Assembly: GCA_020343875.1 (NCBI GenBank)
Contig: CP070811.1
Span: 249,654-285,970, forward strand
Length of the DNA: 36,317 bases
Source: Anaerolineales bacterium
GTDB taxonomy: Bacteria; Chloroflexota; Anaerolineae; 4572-78; NAK82
Reading direction: 5' to 3'
Positions 17,684-25,266 of the stretch are shown in pieces. Made by a program: the position numbers and the translations under genes. Positions within the stretch are counted from its first letter, which is position 1; each line of letters begins with the position of its first letter. The notes under the pieces were generated by a model. The model searched no databases and was not told the origin of the DNA. It saw nothing but the letters and a program-made list of their open reading frames with translations.

Positions 17684-17765
17684 TCGGGCCTGTGTCCGCC
17701 GGACGTTGCCTGGACAATGGAAGCCGGCCAGTCAGTGGGGCAAGTCCATGAGGCAGCCAATCGAC

Positions 17766-17781
17766 GGGCAAAACTTTGCCC
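17766..17781. repeat. Short palindrome after the minus-strand radical SAM gene
   Basis: GGGCAAA, two bases, then TTTGCCC: a tight hairpin about 27 bp past the radical SAM stop (17808). There is no T-run, so terminator function is uncertain. Confidence 0.35.
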
Positions 17782-17807
17782 AGCCGGCCCCAGGTGACCA
17801 GCGCCTG

Positions 17808-18710
17808 CTACCCTTCAAGCACCCCATACATCTGATCCGGCGTGAGGGTGTGCGGGAATCGCCCCCTCAGCATCCGGCGAGCTTCGTAACACACATGACA
17901 CGCATCGGCATAGCCCTTAGCGTAGGGTAATCCATAGTAACGTATCAGCTCTGCTGGACCGCCCGCAAGCAGGGAACCCACCACGGGATGCGACTCGGGA
18001 TCATACGTCTGGCAGATCTCGCTCAGCGGCCTGTGAAAGAGGTTGCCTATCGAAATTCCCTGGCAAACGTGCAGATTTCCATAAGGATCCACATGAAGCC
18101 GTTCTGGTTCGCGCAGCTCCTCATATGGGCATTCGGCAAACTCTTCCCACGGCCAGCGTTTCGCATTTACAGCGAGCTTTTCGGTCGCCCGCCCGCGATA
18201 CATGACTCCCGATTCATCGACCGGAAGTTGGCCGATCACCGATTTTGCGTCCTGCGCTTCGACCTCAGCTATGCTGATGATCCCGATGGGAATAGCCAGT
18301 TGCTCTGCCGCTCTGCGCGCGTTTTTTGCTTGCTGGCTGAGCTTCTGACTGAAGTGATACAAGTCACTGCTGATCGAAAGGTCCTGGACCAACCCCGCAA
18401 AGGGCCTCAGGCATTCCAGGGCATCATCTTCATCGGTTGCCCAGTAACTGTTTGATACGACGCCAACTTGAAAGCCCATACGCGCCGCCTCTCGAACGCC
18501 TTTGAGCAAGGCGGCGTAATAGAGGAAGGGCTCTCCACCCTCGAAATAGATCCACTCAACCGTGCCAGAGTCTTTGGCCTGGCGCAAGATGCTCTGGATA
18601 TTCTGTAGGGTCATTGTCCCGCTTTGCCATGGGCTGCCCCAGGCAAAGCAATGATCGCACTCAAAATTACATTGGTAGGTCACCAGCAGATGCAGGCCCG
18701 AGAGTTTCAT
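17808..18710 (-). CDS. Radical SAM protein
   Basis: A 300-residue radical SAM enzyme. The [4Fe-4S]-binding CX3CX2C motif is CNFECDHC (Cys14, Cys18, Cys21), and YFEGGEP (about 54-60) is the SAM-binding GGE motif. Additional cysteines (AECPYEE, LHVCQG, ACHVC) in the C-terminal third could bind an auxiliary cluster, as in SPASM/twitch-type peptide- or small-molecule-modifying enzymes. ATG at 18710 has GGAG about eight bases upstream. It is transcribed away from a second radical SAM gene, with 246 bp between them. No precursor-peptide gene was recognised. The reaction is unknown. Confidence 0.9.
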   Translation of the reverse strand: MKLSGLHLLVTYQCNFECDHCFAWGSPWQSGTMTLQNIQSILRQAKDSGTVEWIYFEGGEPFLYYAALLKGVREAARMGFQVGVVSNSYWATDEDDALECLRPFAGLVQDLSISSDLYHFSQKLSQQAKNARRAAEQLAIPIGIISIAEVEAQDAKSVIGQLPVDESGVMYRGRATEKLAVNAKRWPWEEFAECPYEELREPERLHVDPYGNLHVCQGISIGNLFHRPLSEICQTYDPESHPVVGSLLAGGPAELIRYYGLPYAKGYADACHVCYEARRMLRGRFPHTLTPDQMYGVLEG

Positions 18711-18883
18711 TACAACACTCCTGATTGACTTATCCCCCGTAACGTATTACTGTGACACATTGAGCTATCCTGATTTACACCACTCAGAGCGGGGATTACC
18801 CTATTCCGAACAAATTACATTATAGCCGCATTGTCTTGGCTAGGCCACTCAATGCTTTTTCCCAAAACCTTTAAAAGACACCC

Positions 18884-18912
18884 TTGCTAGTTCAACCAAT
18901 AGAGTGTATCAT
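18884..18912 (+). promoter_or_regulatory. Promoter of the plus-strand radical SAM gene
   Basis: TTGCTA (18884-18889), a 17-bp spacer and TATCAT (18907-18912), placing the start about 38 nt before the ATG at 18957. In the same 246-bp divergent region a TATAAT on the minus strand (18819-18824) could serve the other radical SAM gene, but no matching -35 box is seen. Confidence 0.65.
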
Positions 18913-18956
18913 ATCGAAATGAATTCGCCGCTTTGACCCCAAAGGAGGAAGGCACC

Positions 18957-20243
18957 ATGCTCGACAAACGCAATCTGTATCGAATGCCGTGGTCTATGAA
19001 CGACAACCCCATTGCCTGGCTAGAGATTACTGACATCTGCAATATTTATTGCGAGGGATGCTACCGCCAGCGTCTAGCCGGCCACAAGCCGCTGGATCAG
19101 GTCAAAGAGGAAATCTTATTCTTCAAGCAATGGCGTAACCCGGACAACGTTTCCATCGCTGGCGGCGAGCCTCTGGTCCACCCCCAAATCGTGGACATTG
19201 TGGCCTTCATCGCTGAGAACGGCATCAAACCCATCATTTTGACTAATGCACTGGCCCTCAAGCCAGACATCTTACGGGAACTAAGAGCGGCTGGCCTGGC
19301 CGGGTTCACCATCCATATTGACAGCCATCAAAACCGACCTCGCTGGAAAGGCAAGACCGAGGGCGAGTTGAACGAACTGCGCCAGCACTATGCCGATATG
19401 GTCGCCGAGGAAGGTGGTATGTATGTGATCTTCAATTCCACCGTATATCCTTCTACCTTTGACCAAATCCCGGAGGTGGTGCGCTGGGGGCAGGCTAACC
19501 TCGAGCGGGTGCATGGCCTGGTCTTCATTACCTATCGCACTGGGATTACCGAGACCAGCGTCGCCCATAACGCCTCCGGTCAGGAAGTGGATATGAAACA
19601 GCTCAGTTACACCACAGAGCGCTTCGACGAGCATTTTGTCACCTCACCCGAAGTGTACCAGCTCATCAAGGACAACTGCCCTGAATACGAAGCTTCGGGT
19701 TACCTGGGAGGAACCATTCTGCATAGCTCTTATAAGTGGCTGATGGGGGCGGTGGTCGGCTCCAAGAAAAAGATGTACGGCTCTATCGGAAAAAAGACGA
19801 TGGAAGTGGCCCAAACCGGCCATCATTTCTTCACGGGTACCTATCTGGCCTATCTTTCCTGCGCCAAAGTCGGTCCCAAAGTGTTCCTGCTTTCCCCATG
19901 GGACAAGACCTTGCGTCAGGCCTGGCGTCACTGGCGCCAGGATGTCCTCCGAAATCCAAGGCGGCTTTTCGACAGCCTCTACGTGCAGACCATCGGCATC
20001 ATCCAGGCCCCCGACATGCTCCCCGACGGCCGAGCCGACATGTGTGACAGTTGCCCTGATATGACAGTCTACGATGGGAAGTTAATCAATTCCTGCCGCA
20101 TGGATGAGTATCGACTGTTTGGCGGATTCCTGTCTGTGGTCGAGAAATCAAGGGTCGAAGCCATCAGGGAACCGCTCGGCCAGACGCTGGAAGGGTCGCC
20201 GACGAGGTTGGCTGGCGACGGCCGAGGCGATGGCAAAGAATAG
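18957..20243 (+). CDS. Radical SAM protein with C-terminal cysteine cluster
   Basis: A 428-residue radical SAM protein. EITDICNIYCEGCYRQ holds the CX3CX2C cluster site (Cys28, Cys32, Cys35) and SIAGGEPLVHP the GGE motif. A late cysteine group, MCDSCPDM with a following NSCRMDEY, suggests an auxiliary Fe-S site. ATG 18957 is chosen because AAAGGAGG lies ten bases before it; the frame is open from 18933. The long middle region (about 180-340) does not match a function I know. The nitroreductase gene starts 15 bp after its stop, so the two are almost certainly co-expressed. Confidence 0.9.
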   Translation: MLDKRNLYRMPWSMNDNPIAWLEITDICNIYCEGCYRQRLAGHKPLDQVKEEILFFKQWRNPDNVSIAGGEPLVHPQIVDIVAFIAENGIKPIILTNALALKPDILRELRAAGLAGFTIHIDSHQNRPRWKGKTEGELNELRQHYADMVAEEGGMYVIFNSTVYPSTFDQIPEVVRWGQANLERVHGLVFITYRTGITETSVAHNASGQEVDMKQLSYTTERFDEHFVTSPEVYQLIKDNCPEYEASGYLGGTILHSSYKWLMGAVVGSKKKMYGSIGKKTMEVAQTGHHFFTGTYLAYLSCAKVGPKVFLLSPWDKTLRQAWRHWRQDVLRNPRRLFDSLYVQTIGIIQAPDMLPDGRADMCDSCPDMTVYDGKLINSCRMDEYRLFGGFLSVVEKSRVEAIREPLGQTLEGSPTRLAGDGRGDGKE

Positions 20244-20258
20244 GAGATACTTAGGCAC

Positions 20259-21050
20259 ATGGGACCGCTGCGCTTCATCAGCAGTATCCTGCGCATCCTG
20301 GCCGGGAGGCCCCAAGTACCCCCATCGCTGAAAGATAACCAGTTGCTGAACGTCATCATGAGGCGGCGCAGTGTGCGACGCTTTGCGGATTGCGAGATCC
20401 CCGACGATGTCTTCGCCGCTATCCTGGAAGCGGGTCGCCTGGCGCCATCCACGGTTAACCTGCAGACCTGGACCTTCGCAACTTTCAAGGCCGAGACGTG
20501 GCGGAACGCCTTCAACCGACCGATCCCTTTCAAAGGGAAACGAGCCGTGATTGTGATGGGTGATACGCATCGGGGTGGGATAGTCCTGGATGTATTCCCG
20601 TATAGCCCGCTGGTGGAATACACCATTGCTGTGATGAACGCTTCCCTGGCCGCGATGAATATGAATCTGGCCGCCGAAGCATTGGGCGTATCCTCTGTCA
20701 TGCTGTCCGAGACAGGGCGAAGCGGCTTTCTGGACGCCGAATACCTCAAGCAGACGCTACAACTCCCAGACGGGGTCATCCCTCTGATGACCATCGTCTT
20801 CGGTTACCCCAGAGGAGCATATCCCCCTATGCCACCCAAGCTTCCGCTGCAACAAATATGCTTCGAGGACAAATACCGAGAGGCCGAGCGCACAGTTATG
20901 GAGAGCTGGCTATCGCAGATGGTGGCGGGATACAAGGCCAGCTATCCGCTTTCTTCATTTGATGCCCAGTTGCAGCTATATAAGTCGAAAATCAGTCAGG
21001 CTGAGGCCAATTTGAAAAATATGATCTTCTACGACGGTGAGGCGCCCTAA
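20259..21050 (+). CDS. Nitroreductase-family flavoprotein
   Basis: A 263-residue FMN-dependent nitroreductase-fold protein. The N-terminal RRRSVRRFADCEIPDD with its Arg/Ser pattern and AGRLAPSTVNLQTW form the FMN-binding signature; LAAEALGVSSVML and MTIVFGYPRG follow as in the family. The C-terminus carries an extra helical tail of about 60 residues. It is directly behind the radical SAM gene and ends before the bidirectional terminator at 21080-21115. The pairing suggests an oxidation or reduction step acting on the product of the radical SAM enzyme (inference). Confidence 0.92.
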   Translation: MGPLRFISSILRILAGRPQVPPSLKDNQLLNVIMRRRSVRRFADCEIPDDVFAAILEAGRLAPSTVNLQTWTFATFKAETWRNAFNRPIPFKGKRAVIVMGDTHRGGIVLDVFPYSPLVEYTIAVMNASLAAMNMNLAAEALGVSSVMLSETGRSGFLDAEYLKQTLQLPDGVIPLMTIVFGYPRGAYPPMPPKLPLQQICFEDKYREAERTVMESWLSQMVAGYKASYPLSSFDAQLQLYKSKISQAEANLKNMIFYDGEAP

Positions 21051-21079
21051 GCCCGGGCCGGAAGTATGTCCACGATACG

Positions 21080-21115
21080 AAAGCGGCAGAGGGAGCTCAG
21101 TTCCTCTGCCGCTTT
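21080..21115. terminator. Bidirectional terminator between nitroreductase gene and ssrA
   Basis: A perfect 13-bp inverted repeat (AAAGCGGCAGAGG and CCTCTGCCGCTTT) with a 10-nt loop lies 30 bp past the nitroreductase stop and 13 bp past the tmRNA 3' end. The arms end in T-tracts of three on both strands, so it can serve both converging transcripts. Confidence 0.88.
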
Positions 21116-21127
21116 GACGGATACGTT

Positions 21128-21549
21128 TGGTGGAGATGCCGGGAATCGAACCCGGGTCCAGAAGAGTTCACCACGCACATCTACAAGCTTAGTCAGCGCC
21201 AGGGTTGTCGCCCACCGCTTCGTCCGCCGACCGAGTCGGCGGCGGGCCAGCCGATTGTGGGGCCCTCGCCCCCTTTGGCGCACGATATCGACGTCAGCGC
21301 GCCGCACTCCGATATTTGCGTCGCCCGTTCGTCACCCCTCGGAGGCGGATGACGACGGACGTGACCGCTAATCAGCGGTCATAGCATCTCCTACGCTACG
21401 ACTTACGCGGCGAGCGGAAGTGCGTTGTAGGAGCGTGCATTGAAAGCAGGTACTTTCGCGGCACTTGTGATTGTTGCCCGATTTAACGAGGTCAGGCTTC
21501 TCGGCTTGCAGTCCGTGCCTACCCTCCCCTGTCGAAACCTGTCATCCCC
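21128..21549 (-). ncRNA. ssrA: Transfer-messenger RNA (tmRNA)
   Basis: The minus strand begins GGGGATGACAGGTTTCGAC and ends with a tRNA-like T-arm (CGGGTTCGATTCCCG), then CATCTCC and an encoded ACCA. The 5' GGGGATG and 3' CATCTCC form the 7-bp acceptor stem with one G-U pair. Inside, an in-frame tag ORF ends with TAA at 21403-21405 and reads ARSYNALPLAA from GCA at 21438, or AFNARSYNALPLAA from GCT at 21447; the resume codon is uncertain. The terminal LAA is typical of a ClpXP-type degron. Length 422 nt is at the long end. It rescues stalled ribosomes together with SmpB, which is not in this window. Confidence 0.96.
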
Positions 21550-21561
21550 ATTCGCACCTCC

Positions 21562-21590
21562 ACTATAGCACGCATGTTTCAGCTTGTCAA
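21562..21590 (-). promoter_or_regulatory. Promoter of ssrA
   Basis: TTGACA (21585-21590), a 17-bp spacer and TATAGT (21562-21567) on the minus strand, about a dozen bases before the mature tmRNA 5' end. Confidence 0.88.
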
Positions 21591-21607
21591 GCTTATTTCT
21601 TCACCGG

Positions 21608-21689
21608 GGGTGCGTCCCCAAGAATGGGGAAGCACAGCGGCGTATCCCCCCAGGTTTGTCCCGATTTTCCAAAAATCTGGGGCGCACCC
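21608..21689 (-). terminator. Long-armed inverted repeat at the end of ilvD
   Basis: GGGTGCGTCCCCA (21608-21620) pairs with TGGGGCGCACCC (21678-21689) with one bulged base, enclosing about 57 nt. The right arm touches the ilvD stop codon. It may end ilvD transcription before the ssrA promoter, though no T-run follows. Confidence 0.45.
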
Positions 21690-23362
21690 TATTCACCGAT
21701 CTCCAAAACCGCGCCCTTGCTGGCGCTGGTGGCCATTTTGGCGTAGCGAGCCAGCCAGCCGGTGAGGCGCCCGGTTTGCCGAGGCTGCCACACACTGCGG
21801 CGCCGGGCCAGTTCGTCCTGGGAGAGGCCTACGTGCAACTTGCCGGCATGGATGTCTATTTCGATGATGTCGCCAGTCTGAAGCAAGGCAATGCTTCCCC
21901 CCTCGGCCGCTTCGGGGCTGACGTGACCAATACATGCCCCGCGCGTGCCGCCCGAAAAGCGACCATCGGTGATGAGTGCCACCGACGATTCCAGCCCCAT
22001 GCCGGTGATGTTGCTGGTGGGTGCCAACATCTCTTGCATACCTGGCCCGCCCTTGGGCCCTTCATTGCGAATGACGACCACGTCGCCCGGCTGCACTTCC
22101 CCGCTGAGGATGCCAGCGTTAGCCTCGTCATGGCTTTCGTACACCCGCGCCGGACCGCGATGCTGCATCATCTCTGGCAGCACGCCCGCTGTTTTGACCA
22201 CGGCTCCATCTTGGGCCAGGTTGCCAAACAAGATGGCCAGTCCGCCCGTCTCGCTATAGGGATTGTCCAGGGTACGGATGCAGTCGGAGTCCTGTGTATC
22301 ACAGCCAGCGATGTTCTGGCCCAAGGTCTTGCCCGTCACCGTCATCTGATCGAGGTGCAAAGTGCCCGGTTTCTTGGCCAACTCCCAGAGAATGGCGCTC
22401 ACCCCGCCGGCTCGATCCACGTCCTCCATGTGGTAGGTTGACGAGGGGCTAACTTTGCATAGGTTAGGCACACGGGCACTCACCTGGTTGAGGCGCGCCA
22501 GCGGATAGTCAACGCCAGCCTCACGGGCCAATGCAATGGTATGCAAGACAGTGTTAGTACTGCCCCCCATCGCCATGTCCAGGGCAAAGGCATTGTCAAT
22601 CGCCTCGGGTGTGACGATGTCGAGCGGCTTTGCGTCCATCTCGATCAGCGTCATCACCTGCCGAGCAGCAGCACGGGCCAGTTCCTCGCGGCGTGGGTCA
22701 GTAGCCAGGATGCTGCCGTTGCCAGGCAAAGCCATCCCCAGCGCTTCGCACAGGCAGTTCATGCTGTTGGCAGTGAAGAGTCCTGAACATGACCCGCATG
22801 TCGGGCAGCCAAAATCCTCCAACTCTTTAAGCTGCGCTGCGGAGATAGTCCCCGTTTTATAAGCGCCAACTCCCTGGAAGACGCTGATCAGATCTACTTT
22901 TTGACCAGCAGGCGTGCGGCCTGCAGCCATTGGCCCGCCACTGACAAAAATGGTGGGGATGTTGCAACGGACAGCGGCCATCAGCATGCCAGGCACAATT
23001 TTATCGCAATTAGGGATGCAGATCATACCATCAAACCAGTGCGCCTTAACCATCGTCTCCACGCTGTCGGCGATCAGTTCGCGGCTAGGTAGACTGTATT
23101 TCATGCCGACATGCCCCATCGCAATGCCGTCGTCCACACCGATGGTGTTGAACATAAAGGGCACTCCCCCTGCCTCACGCACTGCCTGGCGCACGACCTC
23201 ACCAAATTCGTTCAGGTGTACGTGACCGGGAATAATGTCCACGTAGCTATTTGCGATGGCAATAAAAGGTTTGCCCATGTCTTCATCGGTAACACCTGTG
23301 GCTTTGAGCAAGCTGCGATGCGGTGCACGCTCAAAGCCCTTCTTGATCATATCACTGCGCAT
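21689..23362 (-). CDS. ilvD: Dihydroxy-acid dehydratase
   Basis: A 557-residue Fe-S enzyme for the third common step of valine, isoleucine and leucine synthesis: dehydration of dihydroxy-isovalerate or dihydroxy-methylvalerate to the keto acid. Motifs include [24 protein letters not shown] with cluster Cys119 and Lys121, CPTCGSCSG (186-194), the [10 protein letters not shown] motif and [10 protein letters not shown]. The PGHVHL form, in place of PCNxHL, is that of the E. coli-type enzymes. ATG at 23362 is preceded by GGGGAGG. A second pathway gene, leuB, lies 1.9 kb upstream on the same strand, separated from it by a recombinase and a small unit. Confidence 0.97.
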   Translation of the reverse strand: MRSDMIKKGFERAPHRSLLKATGVTDEDMGKPFIAIANSYVDIIPGHVHLNEFGEVVRQAVREAGGVPFMFNTIGVDDGIAMGHVGMKYSLPSRELIADSVETMVKAHWFDGMICIPNCDKIVPGMLMAAVRCNIPTIFVSGGPMAAGRTPAGQKVDLISVFQGVGAYKTGTISAAQLKELEDFGCPTCGSCSGLFTANSMNCLCEALGMALPGNGSILATDPRREELARAAARQVMTLIEMDAKPLDIVTPEAIDNAFALDMAMGGSTNTVLHTIALAREAGVDYPLARLNQVSARVPNLCKVSPSSTYHMEDVDRAGGVSAILWELAKKPGTLHLDQMTVTGKTLGQNIAGCDTQDSDCIRTLDNPYSETGGLAILFGNLAQDGAVVKTAGVLPEMMQHRGPARVYESHDEANAGILSGEVQPGDVVVIRNEGPKGGPGMQEMLAPTSNITGMGLESSVALITDGRFSGGTRGACIGHVSPEAAEGGSIALLQTGDIIEIDIHAGKLHVGLSQDELARRRSVWQPRQTGRLTGWLARYAKMATSASKGAVLEIGE

Positions 23363-23412
23363 AATACCTCCCCATTATTTACGGTAAATTTACACACAAA
23401 CTGATCATTTTC

Positions 23413-23421
23413 TGGTATGAT
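23413..23421 (+). promoter_or_regulatory. Extended -10 promoter of the small plus-strand unit
   Basis: TGGTATGAT is an extended -10 (TGn-TATGAT) with a start near 23428. A TTTACA upstream is 21 bp away, too far for a classical -35. It lies in the ilvD upstream region, facing away from ilvD. Confidence 0.5.
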
Positions 23422-23431
23422 AGAGGCATCA

Positions 23432-23485
23432 ATGAATACTACATGTCAGCTTCATCTCAAGCCTAATTTGCAGTTGGTGCTGTAA
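23432..23485 (+). CDS. Putative 17-residue Leu-rich leader peptide
   Basis: The ORF MNTTCQLHLKPNLQLVL starts four bases after the predicted transcription start and has AGAGG six bases before its ATG. Five of 17 residues are Leu and one is Val, four of them in the last five codons. A stem-loop follows at once. The pattern resembles attenuator leader peptides of branched-chain amino acid genes. It is read away from ilvD and precedes the small membrane protein gene. So short an ORF can occur by chance; expression is inference. Confidence 0.4.
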   Translation: MNTTCQLHLKPNLQLVL

Positions 23486-23488
23486 TAG

Positions 23489-23517
23489 CCGGCGTTGGCC
23501 TCACAGGCGAGCGTCGG
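23489..23517 (+). promoter_or_regulatory. Stem-loop between leader ORF and small membrane protein gene
   Basis: CCGGCGTT pairs with AGCGTCGG (two wobble pairs), then one mismatch and GGC... GCC-type pairs (GCC/GGC) close a TCACA loop. Its 3' strand ends at the first bases of the GGAGGAGGG ribosome site, so folding could affect translation of the 23532 gene. Confidence 0.45.
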
Positions 23518-23531
23518 AGGAGGGCAGTATT

Positions 23532-23723
23532 ATGCAGCGCTGGACGTTCGCGAGAGTGCCAATTGTCTCATCGGCAGCCTTGTCACTGCCGCCAATGCAC
23601 ACCTGGCCTACGCTGGCCAAGCAAGCCCTCCTCGGTGTGTGTGTCATCCTGTGTATCATTGCCTATATAGTGATGGCAACAGGCATTATTGGCCTGGCAA
23701 CACTAATCCTGGGAATCTTATAG
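23532..23723 (+). CDS. Small membrane protein (63 aa), unknown function
   Basis: A 63-residue protein with a positively charged, proline-containing N-terminal third and one long hydrophobic span, or a hairpin of two (LLGVCVILCIIAYIVM and GIIGLATLILGIL, about 33-63). The GGAGGAGGG ribosome site seven bases before the ATG is very strong. A promoter lies upstream and a terminator at 23807-23835, which supports a real gene. It has no recognised family. Small type I toxins, holin-like proteins and regulatory membrane peptides look similar, so function is open. Confidence 0.6.
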   Translation: MQRWTFARVPIVSSAALSLPPMHTWPTLAKQALLGVCVILCIIAYIVMATGIIGLATLILGIL

Positions 23724-23806
23724 GAGCACTTGAACCGAGCTTGTTTATTAAGGCCATCAGCCGCATTTCATAAGCTTATCAACGGTACGGCCTGATCATC
23801 TGCTAT

Positions 23807-23835
23807 CGGGGATTGCTATAGGGCAGTCCCCGTTT
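23807..23835 (+). terminator. Terminator after the small membrane protein gene
   Basis: An 11-bp stem with two wobble pairs (CGGGGATTGCT against GGGCAGTCCCCG, loop ATAG) is followed by TTTCTTGT. It lies 84 bp past the stop and also separates the unit from the convergent recombinase gene. Confidence 0.75.
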
Positions 23836-23873
23836 CTTGTGAGAGCTGTTCACCCTGGCGGAAATACGAGTAG

Positions 23874-24926
23874 TCAGCGGATGTCGGCGTCCCTGTTGAC
23901 TGTACGCCGCGGAAGCGCCGTCTTGCGATAACGCGCCACGGGCTCGGCATATTTGTTTCGGTCGTAAACTTGCTCGACCATTCTCGAGGTTGTCCAGCCT
24001 CCTACGTTGACCACCTGCCACATCGGAGCGCCACCGTCCAGCATATCCGTCACCATGGCCACCCGGAAGCTGTGGGGAGTCACATCACTCTCGATTTTGG
24101 CCTCTGCGCAGTACCACTTGACCAACTTCCACAGCGCCACCCCGGACAGGTGTTTTTTGGGATTGACCACCCGATAGGTGGCCTCATGGCCGCGCCCTAC
24201 CTTGCGAACCTGGCAGAACATCGGGTTATCCGGGTTGGTATCCTGCCCACTCTCTGTGAGCCAATCACGTACCACGTAATCGGTATAGTCTTCCAGGCCA
24301 ATCTCACGAGCGCTGTTTCCTCTGCCCCGCCTCACTGCCAACGTAGGCATCTCTTCCCTGGCAATCAAATCCCGGACCTTAAGCGCAGCCATCTCGGAAC
24401 GTAGAAGTCCCGTGTCAAGCCAAAGCCGGAAGAGAGCAAAATCTCGCCCACCCTTCAATCCGGGCTGACTGTCCGCCGTTTCCAGCAAGCGAGCCTGTTC
24501 CTCAGGCGTAATTCCAACGTGGTGTTCGTGCGTGACCTGGGGCGTGTGCAGTCGCCCCTTGAGATATTCCAGACGCTCCTGGGGGAAAAGCCCCAGATAC
24601 GTAGCTTCCGTGAGCAATTCCTTGACTGCTGTCATCCGCCGGGTAATGGTTGCCGGGCTATAGGGCCGACCGGTCTTGTCGCTCACGGCATGCTTGAGGT
24701 ATTCCAGATAGGCCATAACGTGGGCCGCGTCCAAGCTCTTCCACGCGTGATCCGGCACATTGGCCAGGGGATGAGCGTAGCCACGCGGCTCAAGGCCCAA
24801 AAAAGCGGCGAAGGCGCGCAGGTCGTCGGCGTAGGCCTCCTGCGTCCGCCTGGTCGTCTTGCTCATCATCAACCGGTTGTAGACGCTCGCCTGGCCCATT
24901 CTCCGCACATTGAGTTCAGTCGCCAT
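23874..24926 (-). CDS. Tyrosine recombinase / phage-type integrase
   Basis: A 350-residue site-specific recombinase. An N-terminal SAM-like DNA-binding domain (about 20-120, including TRRTQEAYADDLRAF and SPATITRR) precedes the catalytic domain with Arg176 in TGLLRSEM, His285 and Arg288 in PHSFR, Trp311 in VGGWTT at the usual second-His position (as in Cre), and nucleophile Tyr321 in EQVYDR. All catalytic positions are filled, so it should be active. ATG 24926 is chosen for its AGGA site eight bases upstream; ATG 24935 is the alternative. It lies between leuB and ilvD with no phage genes around, so it may be the remnant or the driver of a small insertion. Confidence 0.92.
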   Translation of the reverse strand: MATELNVRRMGQASVYNRLMMSKTTRRTQEAYADDLRAFAAFLGLEPRGYAHPLANVPDHAWKSLDAAHVMAYLEYLKHAVSDKTGRPYSPATITRRMTAVKELLTEATYLGLFPQERLEYLKGRLHTPQVTHEHHVGITPEEQARLLETADSQPGLKGGRDFALFRLWLDTGLLRSEMAALKVRDLIAREEMPTLAVRRGRGNSAREIGLEDYTDYVVRDWLTESGQDTNPDNPMFCQVRKVGRGHEATYRVVNPKKHLSGVALWKLVKWYCAEAKIESDVTPHSFRVAMVTDMLDGGAPMWQVVNVGGWTTSRMVEQVYDRNKYAEPVARYRKTALPRRTVNRDADIR

Positions 24927-25129
24927 GGTAACCATCCTGTAATTAATACCCCGCCGCGGACGATATGATAAGACAATGATCTCATGGCAAAGATTGAGAC
25001 TGACTTATCAGATTCGCCGGGCGGGGCACCAGGTTATTCTGATTTCAATTAGCGTAGGCTTACCCTGCCACATTTGGGCCAATTTGTCAAGAAAGGAAGT
25101 TCAACCCCCTTCGGAAGCGGTGCCTACTC

Positions 25130-25250
25130 TGACAATGTCGCGTTCCACGTGGCTTGCCTTCCCTAACGCTACAAGCGAGTCCATGCCGCACGGTCTTAAC
25201 GCCGTACCGCCGGGTCAAAGGCCCGGCTGGAGCGAAACATGACATTGTCA
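25130..25250. repeat. Intergenic region with terminal inverted repeats
   Basis: TGACAATGTC at 25130-25139 recurs inverted at 25241-25250, with a looser match continuing inward (shared GTT..C.C). Between them lies a GC-rich stem, CCGGG...CCCGG (25210-25226). The 331-bp gap 24936-25266 between leuB and the recombinase holds no gene I can support. The element could be a tiny MITE, a recombinase site or a leuB 3' structure. Confidence 0.4.
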
Positions 25251-25266
25251 AGCTGCTCAATGCCGG

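Noticed and set aside
17612..17807. T-box leader before proS
   Set aside because: No T-box sequence (GGGTGGNACCGCG-like) or terminator/antiterminator pair is present.
21128..21549. ssrA as the attachment site of the nearby recombinase
   Set aside because: ilvD lies between them, and I found no repeat of the tmRNA 3' end in the window.
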